A DNA stretch of 64,000 bases. It comes from CAVVSD01 sp963757125 (GTDB taxonomy: Bacteria; Actinomycetota; Thermoleophilia; Solirubrobacterales; Solirubrobacteraceae). The stretch covers positions 1,364,001 through 1,428,000 of the forward strand of contig CAVWQP010000004.1 of NCBI GenBank assembly GCA_963757125.1. Reading direction: 5' to 3'. The position numbers and the translations under genes are program-made. Below the pieces are notes generated by a model, which was given only the letters and a program-made list of their open reading frames with translations, did no database searches and was not told the origin of the DNA. Below are positions 26,104-35,442 of the stretch, in pieces (the stretch's first letter is position 1; each line of letters opens with the position of its first letter).

Positions 26104-26898
26104 GTGGCGACCGATCGTGAGACGAGCATCCGCCGTGGCATCGAGGTGCTCCTCTCGCTCGGTTCGGAGGAGGCGCTCAAGGACGGCGGGATGGGCGTCA
26201 CGCGCATCAGCGAGATGCTCGGCCGCGAGAAGAGCCAGGTGTCGCGTGCGCTGAAGGCGCTCGCGGAGTACGGGCTCGTCGAGCGCAACCGCGACGCCCT
26301 CACCTACCGGCTCGGCTGGCGGATCTACGCGCTCGCGCAGCTGGCGGGCGAGCCGCGCCTGCTCGAGGAGGCGGGCCCGCGGCTACGGCGCCTCGCCATC
26401 GAGACCCAGGAGCGCGCGCACTTCTCCGTCCTGCAGGGCACCGACGTCCTGACGCTGCTCTCCGAGTCCCCCGGCCGGGCCGTCGAGGCGGTCGGGTGGG
26501 TCGGGCGCGTCACCCCTGCGTACTGCACCTCCGCGGGCGAGGCCCTGCTCTTCGACCACGACGCCGGGGCGCTCGAGGTGCTCTTCGCCGACGTGGAGTT
26601 CACGCGTCGCGCGCGCAACACGCCGGAGGGCGTCGCCACGCTCCACGCGCGGATCGCGCACGGCCGCGAGCGCGGGGTGGTCCTCGCCAGCGACGAGTTC
26701 GAGGGCGGTCTCGTCGCCGCCGCGGCTCCCGTGCGCGACGCCGGCGGTGCGATCGTCGGAGCCCTCAACGTCTCCGCTCCGTCGTTCCGCGTCGAGGGTC
26801 ACGAGGAGGATCTCTGCGCGGCCGTACTGGCCGCCGCAGCGGACCTCGGCCAGGCCCTCGCGGCCGTCAACGACGCGCCGCAGGTCGACGCGGCGTGA
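26104..26898 (+). CDS. IclR-family transcriptional regulator
   Basis: This 264-residue regulator has an N-terminal winged helix-turn-helix (residues about 10-70; VTRISEMLGREKSQVSRALKALAEYGLVERN) and a GAF-like IclR effector domain, with TPAYCTSAGEALLFD and GVVLASDEFEGGLVAAAAPVRDAGG as family motifs. GTG at 26104 is preferred because GGGG lies six bases before it; ATG at 26071 is in frame but inside the putative operator. It is divergent from the nitrilase operon and overlaps the MmgE/PrpD gene by GTGA. IclR proteins usually sense pathway intermediates and may activate or repress. Confidence 0.9.
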   Translation: MATDRETSIRRGIEVLLSLGSEEALKDGGMGVTRISEMLGREKSQVSRALKALAEYGLVERNRDALTYRLGWRIYALAQLAGEPRLLEEAGPRLRRLAIETQERAHFSVLQGTDVLTLLSESPGRAVEAVGWVGRVTPAYCTSAGEALLFDHDAGALEVLFADVEFTRRARNTPEGVATLHARIAHGRERGVVLASDEFEGGLVAAAAPVRDAGGAIVGALNVSAPSFRVEGHEEDLCAAVLAAAADLGQALAAVNDAPQVDAA

Positions 26899-28188
26899 AG
26901 GCGCCGGCGCCGGTCGAGTTCGTCCGCGACCTGCGCTGGGCCGACGTCCCGCCCGCCGTGCGCGAGCGCGTGCGGCTGCTGCTCGCCGACCTCGCCGCGG
27001 TCTGCGTCGCCGGGCGCCCTGCGCCGGCGTCGGAGCTGTCGGCCGCCTACGCCTCAGCGGTCCACCCCGGCGACGAGGCGACCGCGCTGCTCGACGGGCG
27101 GCGCGTCGGCGCGGTCGGGGCCGCGTGGTGCAACGGCGTCCTCGCCAACGTCCTCGACTACGACGACGGCCACCGACTCACGAAGGGCCACCCCGGCGCG
27201 GTCGTCATCCCCGCGGCGCTCGCCGCCGCGCAGCTCGCGGACGCGACCGCCGAGGAGCTGCTGGTCGCGGTCGTCGTCGGCTACGAGATCGCGATCCGCG
27301 CGGGGGTTGCGCTGCACGCCCGCGACGACGGCTACCACGCCAGCGGCGCCTGGGGCGGCCTCGGGGCCGCCGCGGCCGCGTCGCGGCTGCTCGCCCTGGA
27401 CGCAGCCGCGATCCACAACGCCATCGGCCTCGCCGAGTACCACGCGCCGATCGCGCACATCATGCGATCGGTCGCGCAGCCGGCCATGACGAAGGACGCG
27501 TGCGCCTGGGGCGCGTCCGTCGGCGTGAGCTCCGCGCTCATGGCCGCCGGCGGGTTCACGGCGGTGGACGCGGCCTTCCTCGACGAGGACGCGGGCGACC
27601 TCGGCAGCTCCTGGCGGCTCGAGGAGCTCTACCTCAAGGCGTACCCCTGCTGCCGCTGGTCGCAGGGCGCGATCCGCGCGGCGCTCGAGGCGCGCGGGAG
27701 CGAGCGATTCGCGCCGGACGACGTCGAGGCGGTCACGATCACGACGTTCGCTGCCGCCGACGCGCTCGCCAAGGTCCTCCCGGCGACCACCGAGGAGGCG
27801 CAGTACAACCTCGTCTGGCCGGTCGCGACCGCTGTCGCCACGCGGCGACTTCACCGTCGCCGACGTCCTCGGTCCGTGGGGCGACCCCGGACTCATGGAC
27901 CGCACCCGGGTGGTCATCGACCCGTCCCTCACCGACGCGTTCCCCGCCCGGCGCCTCACCGGGGTGGAGATCGCGCTGCGCGACGGCCGGCGCCTCGCCG
28001 CCGGGCCGCTCGAGGCCGCGGGCGAGCCGGGCGCCGACGACTGGGCCGAGGTCGTCGCCGCGAAGGTCGCCGAGCACGTCGATCCCGACCGCGACCTCGC
28101 CGATCCGCCGCTGACCCTGGGCACCGCGACGCCCGCGGAGCTGCTCGGGCTCCTCTGCGACCCCGTCGCGTCGCCCGCCCGTGCCTGA
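26895..28188 (+). CDS. MmgE/PrpD-family protein (one frameshift)
   Basis: This protein belongs to the family of 2-methylcitrate dehydratase, cis-aconitate decarboxylase and iminodisuccinate epimerase. Typical pieces are NGVLANVLDYDDGHRLTKGHPGAVVIPAALAAAQ, near residue 75, and LYLKAYPCCRWSQGAIRAAL. One extra base near 27842 shifts the frame; with it removed the text continues GDFTVADVLGPWGDPGLMD to the stop at 28188. The GTG start overlaps the IclR stop. The reaction could be dehydration or epimerisation of a carboxylic acid; the family is too broad to decide. Confidence 0.85.
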
Positions 28189-28999
28189 GCTCGTCCTCGA
28201 CGACGTCGCGCTCGCGTACGAGCAATCCGGCGCCGGGCCCGACGTCCTCTGGCTGGCCGCAGGCGACAACCCCGGCTCGAACTGGCGCCGCTACCAGACG
28301 CCCGCGTTCGAGCCCGGCTACCGCAACACGACCTACGACGCGCGCGGTGCGGGCGCGACCGTGTCGCAGACCGAGCCGCCATGGGACATCCCGGTCCACG
28401 CGACGGACGCCGCCGCGCTCATCGAGGCCGTCTGCGACGGGCCCGCGTTCCTCGTCGGCCTGTCGATGGGATCGCTCATCGCGGTCCAGCTCGCGCACGA
28501 CCGCCCCGACCTCGTCCGGGCGGCCGTCGTCATGGGCACCTGCGTGCGCAAGACGGGCTTCATCCGCGAGTGGGAGGAGGCGGAGATCGCCCTGCGCCGC
28601 GACGGCGGCGAGCTGCCGCCCGCCTTCGCGACCGCCCACTACGCGATGCAGTACTACCCCGCGTCCGCGCTCGGCGACGACGAGGTCTGGGAGCGCATCA
28701 AGCCGTTCGTGGAGGGCGACTTCGCCGCGCGCGACGGCGCGATGCTCGCGGCGCAGTGGCAGGCCTGCCTGGACTTCGACTCGACCGACCTGCTGCCGGG
28801 GATCGAGGCGCCCGTCCACGCCGTCGCGTTCTCGGAGGACGTGCAGACCCCGCCGCGCCGCGTCCGCGAGGTCGCGGAGCTCGCGCGGGACGGCCACTTC
28901 CACCTGCTCATGGGGCTCGGGCACGGCTCGGCGTTCGGCCACCGGCCCGACGACGTCAACGACTGCCTGCGGGCGATCCTGGACGCCGAGCCGCGGTGA
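28181..28999 (+). CDS. Alpha/beta hydrolase
   Basis: This is a 272-residue alpha/beta-fold hydrolase. The nucleophile elbow reads VGLSMGS, and the His lies in MGLGHGSAFGH near the C-terminus; the early Asp-Ala-Arg turn (TYDARGAGA) is the oxyanion region. It is similar in layout to 3-oxoadipate enol-lactonase-like proteins. The GTG start overlaps the previous gene by eight bases and the stop overlaps the next gene by four, so it is part of one transcript with the MmgE/PrpD and 2-hydroxyacid dehydrogenase genes. Confidence 0.88.
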   Translation: MPELVLDDVALAYEQSGAGPDVLWLAAGDNPGSNWRRYQTPAFEPGYRNTTYDARGAGATVSQTEPPWDIPVHATDAAALIEAVCDGPAFLVGLSMGSLIAVQLAHDRPDLVRAAVVMGTCVRKTGFIREWEEAEIALRRDGGELPPAFATAHYAMQYYPASALGDDEVWERIKPFVEGDFAARDGAMLAAQWQACLDFDSTDLLPGIEAPVHAVAFSEDVQTPPRRVREVAELARDGHFHLLMGLGHGSAFGHRPDDVNDCLRAILDAEPR

Positions 29000-29880
29000 T
29001 CGCCCTCTTCATCGATCGCGGCTTCCCGATGGAGCCCTTCGCCGAGGCGCTCGCCGGCGAGATCGACTGCCGCGCCGACGTCGCGCCGGACGAGGCGGGC
29101 GACGTCGTCGCGATCGTCACCGGCACGCCGCCGGTCGGCCCCGCGGAGGTCGCGCCCTATCCGAACCTGCGGCTCGTCCTGACGTGCACGATCGGCACCG
29201 ACCACCTTGACGTGGCGGGGCTGCGCGACCGCGGGCTCGTCGTGGCGAACACGCCGACGTACTGCACGCAGGAGGTCGCCGAGCACGCCCTGGCCTGCGC
29301 GCTCGCCGGGCTGCGCGGGCTGCCGCGCCTCGACGCCGCCGTCCGCGCCGGGACCTGGGACTACGCGGCGGCGGGCGTGCCGCTGCGGTTCGCCGACGCG
29401 ACGCTCGGCATCGTCGGCCTCGGGCGCATCGGCCGCGCCCTGGCGAGCCTCGCGGCCGCGGTCGGCATGTCCGTCGTCGCGCACGACCCGTACGCCTCCG
29501 CCGACGCGGTGCCCCTGCTCGAGCTCGACGACCTGCTCGCGCGCAGCGACGTCGTCTCGCTCCACGCCCCCGGCGGCAGCGGGGTGCTGCTCGGGCCTCA
29601 GCAGCTCGCCCGCATGAAGCCGACCGCGACGCTCCTGAACCTCGCCCGCCCGGACCTCGTCGACCTCGACGCGATGGTCGCCGCGCTGCGCGCCGGCGAT
29701 CTCGGCGGGGCCTTCTGGGACGTCTGGCCGGAGGAGCCGGCGGATCCCGGCGATCCGCGGCTGCAGGCGCCGGGGCTCGTCGTCACGCCGCACGCGGCGT
29801 GGCACTCGGCCCGCGCGGACCAGGCCTACCGCGACGAGGCGGTCGCCGTCCTGCGCGACGTGCTGCTCAGCGGGTCCTGA
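28996..29880 (+). CDS. D-isomer-specific 2-hydroxyacid dehydrogenase
   Basis: This 294-residue enzyme has the NAD(P)-binding motif GIVGLGRIGRAL near residue 140 and the substrate-domain piece TCTIGTDHLDVAGLRDRGLVVANTPTYCT. The catalytic Arg is in LNLARPDLVD and the His in VVTPHAAWHS; the Glu is probably in WPEEPAD. It would interconvert a 2-oxoacid and a 2-hydroxyacid. The GTG start overlaps the hydrolase stop. Its 3' end overlaps the convergent aminotransferase gene by 14 bases. A 2-oxoacid link to the aminotransferase and decarboxylase is plausible. Confidence 0.9.
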   Translation: MIALFIDRGFPMEPFAEALAGEIDCRADVAPDEAGDVVAIVTGTPPVGPAEVAPYPNLRLVLTCTIGTDHLDVAGLRDRGLVVANTPTYCTQEVAEHALACALAGLRGLPRLDAAVRAGTWDYAAAGVPLRFADATLGIVGLGRIGRALASLAAAVGMSVVAHDPYASADAVPLLELDDLLARSDVVSLHAPGGSGVLLGPQQLARMKPTATLLNLARPDLVDLDAMVAALRAGDLGGAFWDVWPEEPADPGDPRLQAPGLVVTPHAAWHSARADQAYRDEAVAVLRDVLLSGS

Positions 29881-30853
29881 GCGCGTCGAGCACGGCGTCC
29901 ATCGCCGCGGGCTCGCCGACGGTGATGCGCAGCAGGTCAGGACGGTCCTGGTCGTCGAGGGACCGGACGAGGATCCCGTGGGTCGCGAGGTGCGCGGCGA
30001 CCGCCGGCGCGTCGCCGACGACGGCGCAGACGAAGTTCGTGTCCGACGGCAGGTGGTCGATGCCGAGCGCGTCGAGCCCGGCCTCCAGGCGCGCCCGGTT
30101 GGCGCGGTTGCCCTCGCGGCGGCGGGCGATCTCGGCCTCGTCGTCGACGCTCGCGAGCGCGGCGGCGATCGCCGGGTCGGTGACGTCGTAGTAGTGCCGG
30201 GTCGCGACGAGCCGCGCCGCGACCCACGCGGGCCCGGCGAACCATCCGATCCGCAGGCCGGCGAGCCCGTACATCTTCGAGAACGTCCGCAGCGAGCCGA
30301 CGTTCGGGCGCGTGCGGACGTGCTCGGCGATGGCGTCGGGATGGTCCGGCCCGGCAGCGAACTCCCAGTACGCCTCGTCGACGACGACGAGCACGTCCTC
30401 GGGCACCGCGTCGATGAAGGCCGTGAGCTCCTCGCGGCCGACCGACGCGCCGGTCGGGTTGTTCGGCGTGCAGACCCAGACGAGCCGGGTCCTCGGCGTG
30501 ATCGCAGCACGCAGCGCGTCGAGGTCGACGGACCCGTCGGCGCGCAGCGGCGTGAGCACCGGCGTGGCGCCGGACTTCCCCGCGTCGCCGACGTACGTCG
30601 GGAACGACGGCCACGCGGTGAGGATCTCGTCGCCCGGCCCCGTGAGCGCCGCCGTGAGGTACCCGATGATCGCGTCGCCGCCGTTGCCGAGGGCGATCTG
30701 CTCGGGCGCGAGGCCGTGCTGCTCGGCGAGCCGGGCCACGAGCGCCGTGTCCGGCTCGGGGTAGCGCTGGATCGTCGCGACCGCGTCCGCGATCGCCTCC
30801 AGCGCGGCGGGGAACGGGCCGTACGGGGACTCGTTCGTCGCCAGCCGCAGCAT
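29867..30853 (-). CDS. Class I/II aminotransferase, histidinol-phosphate-aminotransferase-like
   Basis: This 328-residue PLP enzyme begins MLRLATNESPYGP and has the substrate loop VCTPNNPTGASVGREE and the PLP-lysine site SLRTFSKMYGLAGLRIGW. It looks like HisC, but no other histidine gene is nearby. It is divergent from a ThDP-dependent decarboxylase, the kind of pairing seen in the arginine transaminase pathway (aminotransferase plus 5-guanidino-2-oxopentanoate decarboxylase). A catabolic amino-acid transaminase is therefore my preferred reading. The ATG at 30853 is the only reasonable start; GTTAG-C-CTAAC at 30858-30868 sits just upstream. Confidence 0.87.
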   Translation of the reverse strand: MLRLATNESPYGPFPAALEAIADAVATIQRYPEPDTALVARLAEQHGLAPEQIALGNGGDAIIGYLTAALTGPGDEILTAWPSFPTYVGDAGKSGATPVLTPLRADGSVDLDALRAAITPRTRLVWVCTPNNPTGASVGREELTAFIDAVPEDVLVVVDEAYWEFAAGPDHPDAIAEHVRTRPNVGSLRTFSKMYGLAGLRIGWFAGPAWVAARLVATRHYYDVTDPAIAAALASVDDEAEIARRREGNRANRARLEAGLDALGIDHLPSDTNFVCAVVGDAPAVAAHLATHGILVRSLDDQDRPDLLRITVGEPAAMDAVLDALRTR

Positions 30854-30879
30854 CTCGGTTAGCCTAACGCCATTGCGCG

Positions 30880-30894
30880 TTGGCAATAGGACAA
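30880..30894. promoter_or_regulatory. Candidate IclR-type operator between aminotransferase and decarboxylase
   Basis: TTGGCAATAGGACAA matches TTGGC-N5-GnCAA and lies in the 57-base divergent gap. An overlapping inverted repeat, ATTGC (30872-30876) with GCAAT (30883-30887), gives an alternative symmetry axis. The site could control both genes. Confidence 0.5.
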
Positions 30895-30910
30895 CGGAAG
30901 GATCGGCGCT

Positions 30911-32492
30911 GTGACCTCCTGCGGCGAGGCGATGATCGAGCTGCTGGAGCGCACGGGGACCACGACGGTCTTCGGGATCCCGGGCGTCCACACGCTGGAG
31001 CTCTACCGGGGGCTGACCGAGTCGGGCATCCGCCACGTCACCCCGCGCCACGAGCAGGGCGCCGGCTTCATGGCCGACGCCTGGGCGCGCGTCACCGGCC
31101 GTCCCGGGGTCTGCACCCTCATCAGCGGCCCGGGCCTGACGAACGCGATCACGCCGATCGCCCAGGCCTACCAGGACTCGATCCCGATGCTCGTGATCTC
31201 GGGCGTCGTCCCGCAGCTCGCGGCGCGGCCTGGGCGAGATCCACGACCTGCCCGACCAGCAGGGCCTGCTCTCGAAGGTCACCGCCTTCAGCCACTCGGT
31301 GACCGATCCGGCGGAGCTGCCGGAGGTCCTGGGCCGCGCGCTGGACGTCTTCGCATCGGGGCGCCCGCGCCCGGTGCACATCGAGATCGCCCTCGACGTC
31401 ATGCAGCGCGACGCCGGTGACGCCGGGTCGTTCGCGATCCCCGCGCCGGCCGGTCCGCCGGTCGCCGACCCGCAGGCGCTCGACGCCGCGGCGCAGCGTC
31501 TCGCGGCGGCCGAGCGCCCGCTCATCCTGCTCGGCGGCGGGGCCGCCGACGCCGGCGACGCCGCGCTGGAGATCGCCCGGCGCATCGGCGCGCCCGTCGG
31601 CCTGACGATCAACGGCCGCGGAGCGATCGACCACGACGACCCGCTGTGCCTCGGCTCGGCGCTGAGCTTCGCGCCGGTCGACACCGTCCTGCGCGACGCC
31701 GACGCGGTGCTGCTCGCCGGCGCCGAGCTCTCCGACCTCGAGCTCTGGGGCCTGACCGAGCCGCTGGAGCTGCACGGCGTCATCCGCGTCGACGTCGACC
31801 CGGGCCAGCTCGACCGCCGCTACCCCGCCGAGATCGGCCTGCTGGGCGACGCGGTCGCGACGCTCACCGAGCTCGCGGCGCGCATCCACCCGACGGGCGG
31901 CGACCGGGTCGCGCGGGCCGAGGCGCGTGTCGCCGACGTGCGCGGTCGCATCGAGTGGCCGCCGAGCGTCGCGGACTTCCTCGACGTCGTCGCCGCGCTC
32001 GACGCGGCGCTGCCGCCCGACCGGATCGTCGCCGCGGACTCCACGAAGCCCGCGTACGCCGCGAACCACAGCCTCCCGCTGCACAGCCGCCGCTCGTGGC
32101 TCATGCCGATCGGCTACGGCTGCCTGGGCTGCGCGCTGCCGATGGCGATCGGCGCCAAGCTCGCCGCGCCCGACCGGCCGGTGGCCGCGCTCGCCGGCGA
32201 CGGCGGCGTCATGTTCACCGTGCAGGAGCTCGCGACCGCGCGCGACCTGGGGATCGCGCTGCCGATCGTCGTCTACGACAACTCGGGCTACGGCGAGATC
32301 CGCGACGCCATGGACGAGTCGGGGATCCCGAACCTCGGCACCGACATCTCGACGCACGACCTCCCGGCCATCGCCCGCGGATTCGGCGTCGGCGGGGTCC
32401 GCGTGACGACGGCGGAGGAGCTCGAGCCGGCGGTCGTGGCGGCGCTCGGGGCGGACGGTCCGACGGTGATCGAGCTGCGGCCGGAGGCCTGA
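30911..32492 (+). CDS. ThDP-dependent enzyme, 5-guanidino-2-oxopentanoate decarboxylase-like (one frameshift)
   Basis: This is a thiamine-diphosphate enzyme of the acetolactate synthase family. The catalytic Glu lies in VTPRHEQGAGFMADAWARVTG, and the ThDP/Mg motif is AGDGGVMFTVQELATARDLG followed by VVYDNSGYG. The N-terminus (TVFGIPGVHTLELYRGL) closely recalls AruI, the decarboxylase that acts on 5-guanidino-2-oxopentanoate in arginine catabolism. One missing G near 31229 shifts the frame; with it restored the text reads AARGLGEIHDLPDQQGLLSKV. The GTG start has GGAAGG nine bases upstream. The likely reaction is decarboxylation of a 2-oxoacid made by the divergent aminotransferase, which is inference from family and position. 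Confidence 0.85.
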
Positions 32493-32583
32493 TGCGCCAT
32501 CGGGTCCAGCCGCAACGGCAGCCCAATGTACGGACGGTAGGTTGCACCGCGGCCGGGGCGGCGTGACACTACCGCTACAGCTG

Positions 32584-32598
32584 TTGGCTATGTGGCAA
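32584..32598. promoter_or_regulatory. Candidate IclR-type operator before the ABC importer operon
   Basis: TTGGCTATGTGGCAA is the best match to the shared motif and a partial palindrome (TTG-x-C-N5-G-x-CAA). It overlaps the presumed -10 region; TGACAC lies about 17 bases upstream as a weak -35. The binding-protein start codon is 14 bases downstream. Confidence 0.5.
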
Positions 32599-32612
32599 TT
32601 GAGGGGGACTCA

Positions 32613-33770
32613 GTGAGCGAGCACAGTCCGCGTCCGTCGCGGCTCACCCGCAGGCAAGCGATCCGTCGGGGTGCGGGCGGGCTGCTGACCGTGTCGTCGT
32701 TCCCGGCGCTCCTCGCGGCCTGCGGCGACTCGAGCGACAGCGCGGGCTCCACCGCCGCCTCGACGGTCGCCAAGACCACCGCGGGGCCGACGCCGGCGGC
32801 CGAGGTCAAGGGCGACCTGGTCCTCGCGGGCTACCCCGACTGGTACGGGCCCAACGAGTTCAAGGACTTCGCCGCGAAGTACCCGGGCGCCACGGTCAAG
32901 AACGTCACCGACGGCGACGGCACGGCAGCCCAGATCGCGCAGCTCTCCAAGAACAAGGGCGACTACGACCTCACGCTCGCCGGCATCAACGCCTCCGAGC
33001 AGTTCAAGCTCGCCGGACTGCTCGAGCCGTTCGACCCCGCCCGCGTGCCGAACCTCAAGGGCGTCGGCCCGGAGTTCATCAAGGCGTTCCCGTACGGCAT
33101 CCCGACGGACTTCGGCCGCACCGGCTTCGGCTACCGCAAGGACCTCATCTCCGAGCGCCCCACGACGTGGAAGGAGCTGTGGGAGCTCTCCGCGAAGTAC
33201 AAGGGCAAGACGACGATGATCAAGTACGACTCCGACATCCAGGGCATGGCGCTCCGGTACCTCGGCTACTCGGTCAACACGAAGGACGACGGCGAGCTGC
33301 AGGCCATGCAGAAGGCGCTCATGGAGCTCAAGCCGAACCTGAAGGCGATCATCGACACGGACTTCTCCAAGGCGCTCGTCCAGGGCGACGTCTTCTTCGC
33401 GATCGACTACGACTACGACATCGCGCTCGCCCAGGAGAGCAACAAGAACATCGAGTGGGTCCAGCCCACCGAGGGCGTGCCGGCGTACCTGGAGGGCTGG
33501 GTCGCCCTGGCGGACTCCGAGAAGCTGCCCGCGGTCTGGGCGCTCATGGACTTCCACCTCGAGCCCAAGAACTACGCGTCCTTCGTCAACGCGATGGGCC
33601 CCGCCTACACCGTGAAGGCGGCCGAGCCGTACATCAAGAAGTCGATCAAGGACAACCAGGTCCTGAAGTACAACGAGGCCGCGCTGAAGGGCGTCGAGTT
33701 CGAGGGCTTCCTCGGCCCGCAGCAGACCGCGAAGCGCGGCAAGATGTGGGAGGAGTTCCTCGCGGCGTGA
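32613..33770 (+). CDS. Spermidine/putrescine-type substrate-binding lipoprotein
   Basis: This 385-residue exported lipoprotein has a twin-arginine signal (SRLTRRQAIRRGAGG) and a lipobox LLAAC, after which the mature protein would be anchored by the Cys. The body is a PotD-like extracellular solute-binding protein (GDLVLAGYPDWYGPNEFKDF, PYGIPTDFGRTGFGYRKDL, DVFFAIDYDYDIAL). PotD relatives bind polyamines or other small organic cations and acids. GTG at 32613 is preferred, with GAGGGGG seven bases upstream; a GTG seven codons earlier lies inside the putative operator. It is the first gene of a four-gene importer operon with GTGA/ATGA overlaps. Confidence 0.9.
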   Translation: MSEHSPRPSRLTRRQAIRRGAGGLLTVSSFPALLAACGDSSDSAGSTAASTVAKTTAGPTPAAEVKGDLVLAGYPDWYGPNEFKDFAAKYPGATVKNVTDGDGTAAQIAQLSKNKGDYDLTLAGINASEQFKLAGLLEPFDPARVPNLKGVGPEFIKAFPYGIPTDFGRTGFGYRKDLISERPTTWKELWELSAKYKGKTTMIKYDSDIQGMALRYLGYSVNTKDDGELQAMQKALMELKPNLKAIIDTDFSKALVQGDVFFAIDYDYDIALAQESNKNIEWVQPTEGVPAYLEGWVALADSEKLPAVWALMDFHLEPKNYASFVNAMGPAYTVKAAEPYIKKSIKDNQVLKYNEAALKGVEFEGFLGPQQTAKRGKMWEEFLAA

Positions 33771-34624
33771 CGGGTCGTCTGCGGGGCCTCGGCCGCCAGC
33801 TGCTCGCACTTCCCTCGGTCGGATGGACGGCGCTGTTCTTCTGGGCGCCGCTCGTCCTGCTGGTCGTCTACTCGTTCGCGCAGACCGATCTCCTGACGTA
33901 CGAGATCAGGTACGACTGGACGCTCTCGAACTACGGGAACGTCTTCCAGGGCCTGTACCTCGACGCGATCGTGCGCTCGCTGATCCTGTCGGTGGCCTCC
34001 ACGATCGCGTGCCTGCTCATCGGGTTCCCTGTCGCATACACGATCGCGAGGACGCCGGGCCGCGGGCAGCTCATCCTGCTGTTCGGGGTGATGGTCCCGT
34101 TCTGGACGAGCTTCATCGTCCGGACGTACGGGATCTTCAACCTCATCGGCGACTCGGGGCCGCTCGCGAGCCTGCTGCAGACGCTCGGGATCATCGGCGA
34201 CGACGGCCTGCACCTGCTGTTCACGCCGCTCGGCGTGGCGATCGGGATCACGTACTCCTACCTGCCGCTCATGATCCTGCCGCTGTACGTCGCGCTGGAG
34301 CGGATCGACCCGGCGCTGCTGGACGCTGCGAACGACCTCGGCGCGGCGCCGCACCGCGTCATGCGCCGGGTGATCCTGCCGCTCGCGAAGCCCGGCATCG
34401 CGGCCGGCTGCATCCTCGTGGGCATCCCGGCGACCGGCGAGTACGTCATCCCCCAGATCCTGGGCGGCGGCAAGACGCTCATGATCGGCAACGTCGTCGC
34501 CGACCAGTTCCTGAGCATCGGCGACTACCCGTTCGGTGCGGCACTGGCGATCGTGCTCACCGCGATCGTGATGATCGCGCTCGTGCTCCTGCGCCGCGGC
34601 GAGCGCCGGCCGGTGTCGGCATGA
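33767..34624 (+). CDS. ABC transporter permease, PotB-like
   Basis: This is a 285-residue inner-membrane permease with six helices. The EAA motif that docks the ATPase is visible as DAANDLGAAPHRVMRRVILPLAKPG near residue 185. The periplasmic loop GEYVIPQILGGGKTLMIGNVV is typical of PotB and related permeases. It overlaps the genes on both sides by four bases, so the importer subunits are translated together. Confidence 0.92.
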   Translation: MTGRLRGLGRQLLALPSVGWTALFFWAPLVLLVVYSFAQTDLLTYEIRYDWTLSNYGNVFQGLYLDAIVRSLILSVASTIACLLIGFPVAYTIARTPGRGQLILLFGVMVPFWTSFIVRTYGIFNLIGDSGPLASLLQTLGIIGDDGLHLLFTPLGVAIGITYSYLPLMILPLYVALERIDPALLDAANDLGAAPHRVMRRVILPLAKPGIAAGCILVGIPATGEYVIPQILGGGKTLMIGNVVADQFLSIGDYPFGAALAIVLTAIVMIALVLLRRGERRPVSA

Positions 34625-35442
34625 GGCGCCGAGGGCCCAAGCCGCGGGTGCTCTTCACCGCGCTCGTGTTCGTCTGCCTCTACGCGCCGATCCTGCTCGT
34701 CATCGTGTTCTCGCTGAACAAGGACGCCCAGCTCCTGCACTGGGAGGGCTTCACGCTGGAGTGGTACAAGCAGGCGTTCCACGACGAGGCGGTACGCAAG
34801 AACCTCGGCATCAGCGTGCAGGTCGCCGTGCTCTCGACGGCCATCTCGCTCGTCCTCGCCATCACCGGCGGGCTCTGGTACCGCAACGCGACCGGGCGCG
34901 CCCGCGCGTGGTTCGACGCGATGACGTACTCGCGGATCGTGCTGCCCGAGGTCGTGTTCGCGCTCGGGCTCTTCCTGCTCTTCAGCGAGCTGAACATCGG
35001 GCTCGGCGTGGGGGCGATCGTCGTCGGCCACGTCGTCTTCAACTCGGCGTACGCGACGATCATCATGCAGGCGCGCTTCGCGACGATGAGCGTCACGCTG
35101 GAGGAGGCGGCGGCCGACCTCGGGGCCAACCGCTGGCGCGTCTTCCGCCGCGTCACGCTGCCGCTGCTGACGCCGGCGATCGTCGTCGCCGGGCTCCTCT
35201 GCCTGACCTTCTCGCTCGACGACGTCATCACGTCGCAGTTCCTCGGCGGGACGGACGCACAGACCCTCCCCGTGCTCGTCCTCGGCAAGATCCGCCTCCA
35301 CGTCACGCCGGAGGTCAACGCCATCGGCACCGGACTCATGCTCATCACGCTCCTCACGTTCCTCATCGCCGGCCTCATCACGCTGCTGCGCCCGACGGGC
35401 GCCGGCGGCATGCTCGGCCTCGGCCGCAAGGCGGCCGAGTGA
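34621..35442 (+). CDS. ABC transporter permease, PotC-like
   Basis: This is the second permease, 273 residues with six helices. Its EAA motif reads EEAAADLGANRWRVFRRVTLPLLTP near residue 160, and SLDDVITSQFLGG is characteristic of PotC. The ATG overlaps the PotB-like stop and the stop overlaps the ATPase start. Together with the first permease it would form the heterodimeric channel. Confidence 0.92.
   Translation: MRRRGPKPRVLFTALVFVCLYAPILLVIVFSLNKDAQLLHWEGFTLEWYKQAFHDEAVRKNLGISVQVAVLSTAISLVLAITGGLWYRNATGRARAWFDAMTYSRIVLPEVVFALGLFLLFSELNIGLGVGAIVVGHVVFNSAYATIIMQARFATMSVTLEEAAADLGANRWRVFRRVTLPLLTPAIVVAGLLCLTFSLDDVITSQFLGGTDAQTLPVLVLGKIRLHVTPEVNAIGTGLMLITLLTFLIAGLITLLRPTGAGGMLGLGRKAAE

Noticed and set aside
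29867..30853. Aminotransferase as a histidine-biosynthesis hisC
   Set aside because: No other histidine gene is nearby, and it is paired divergently with a catabolic-type decarboxylase.
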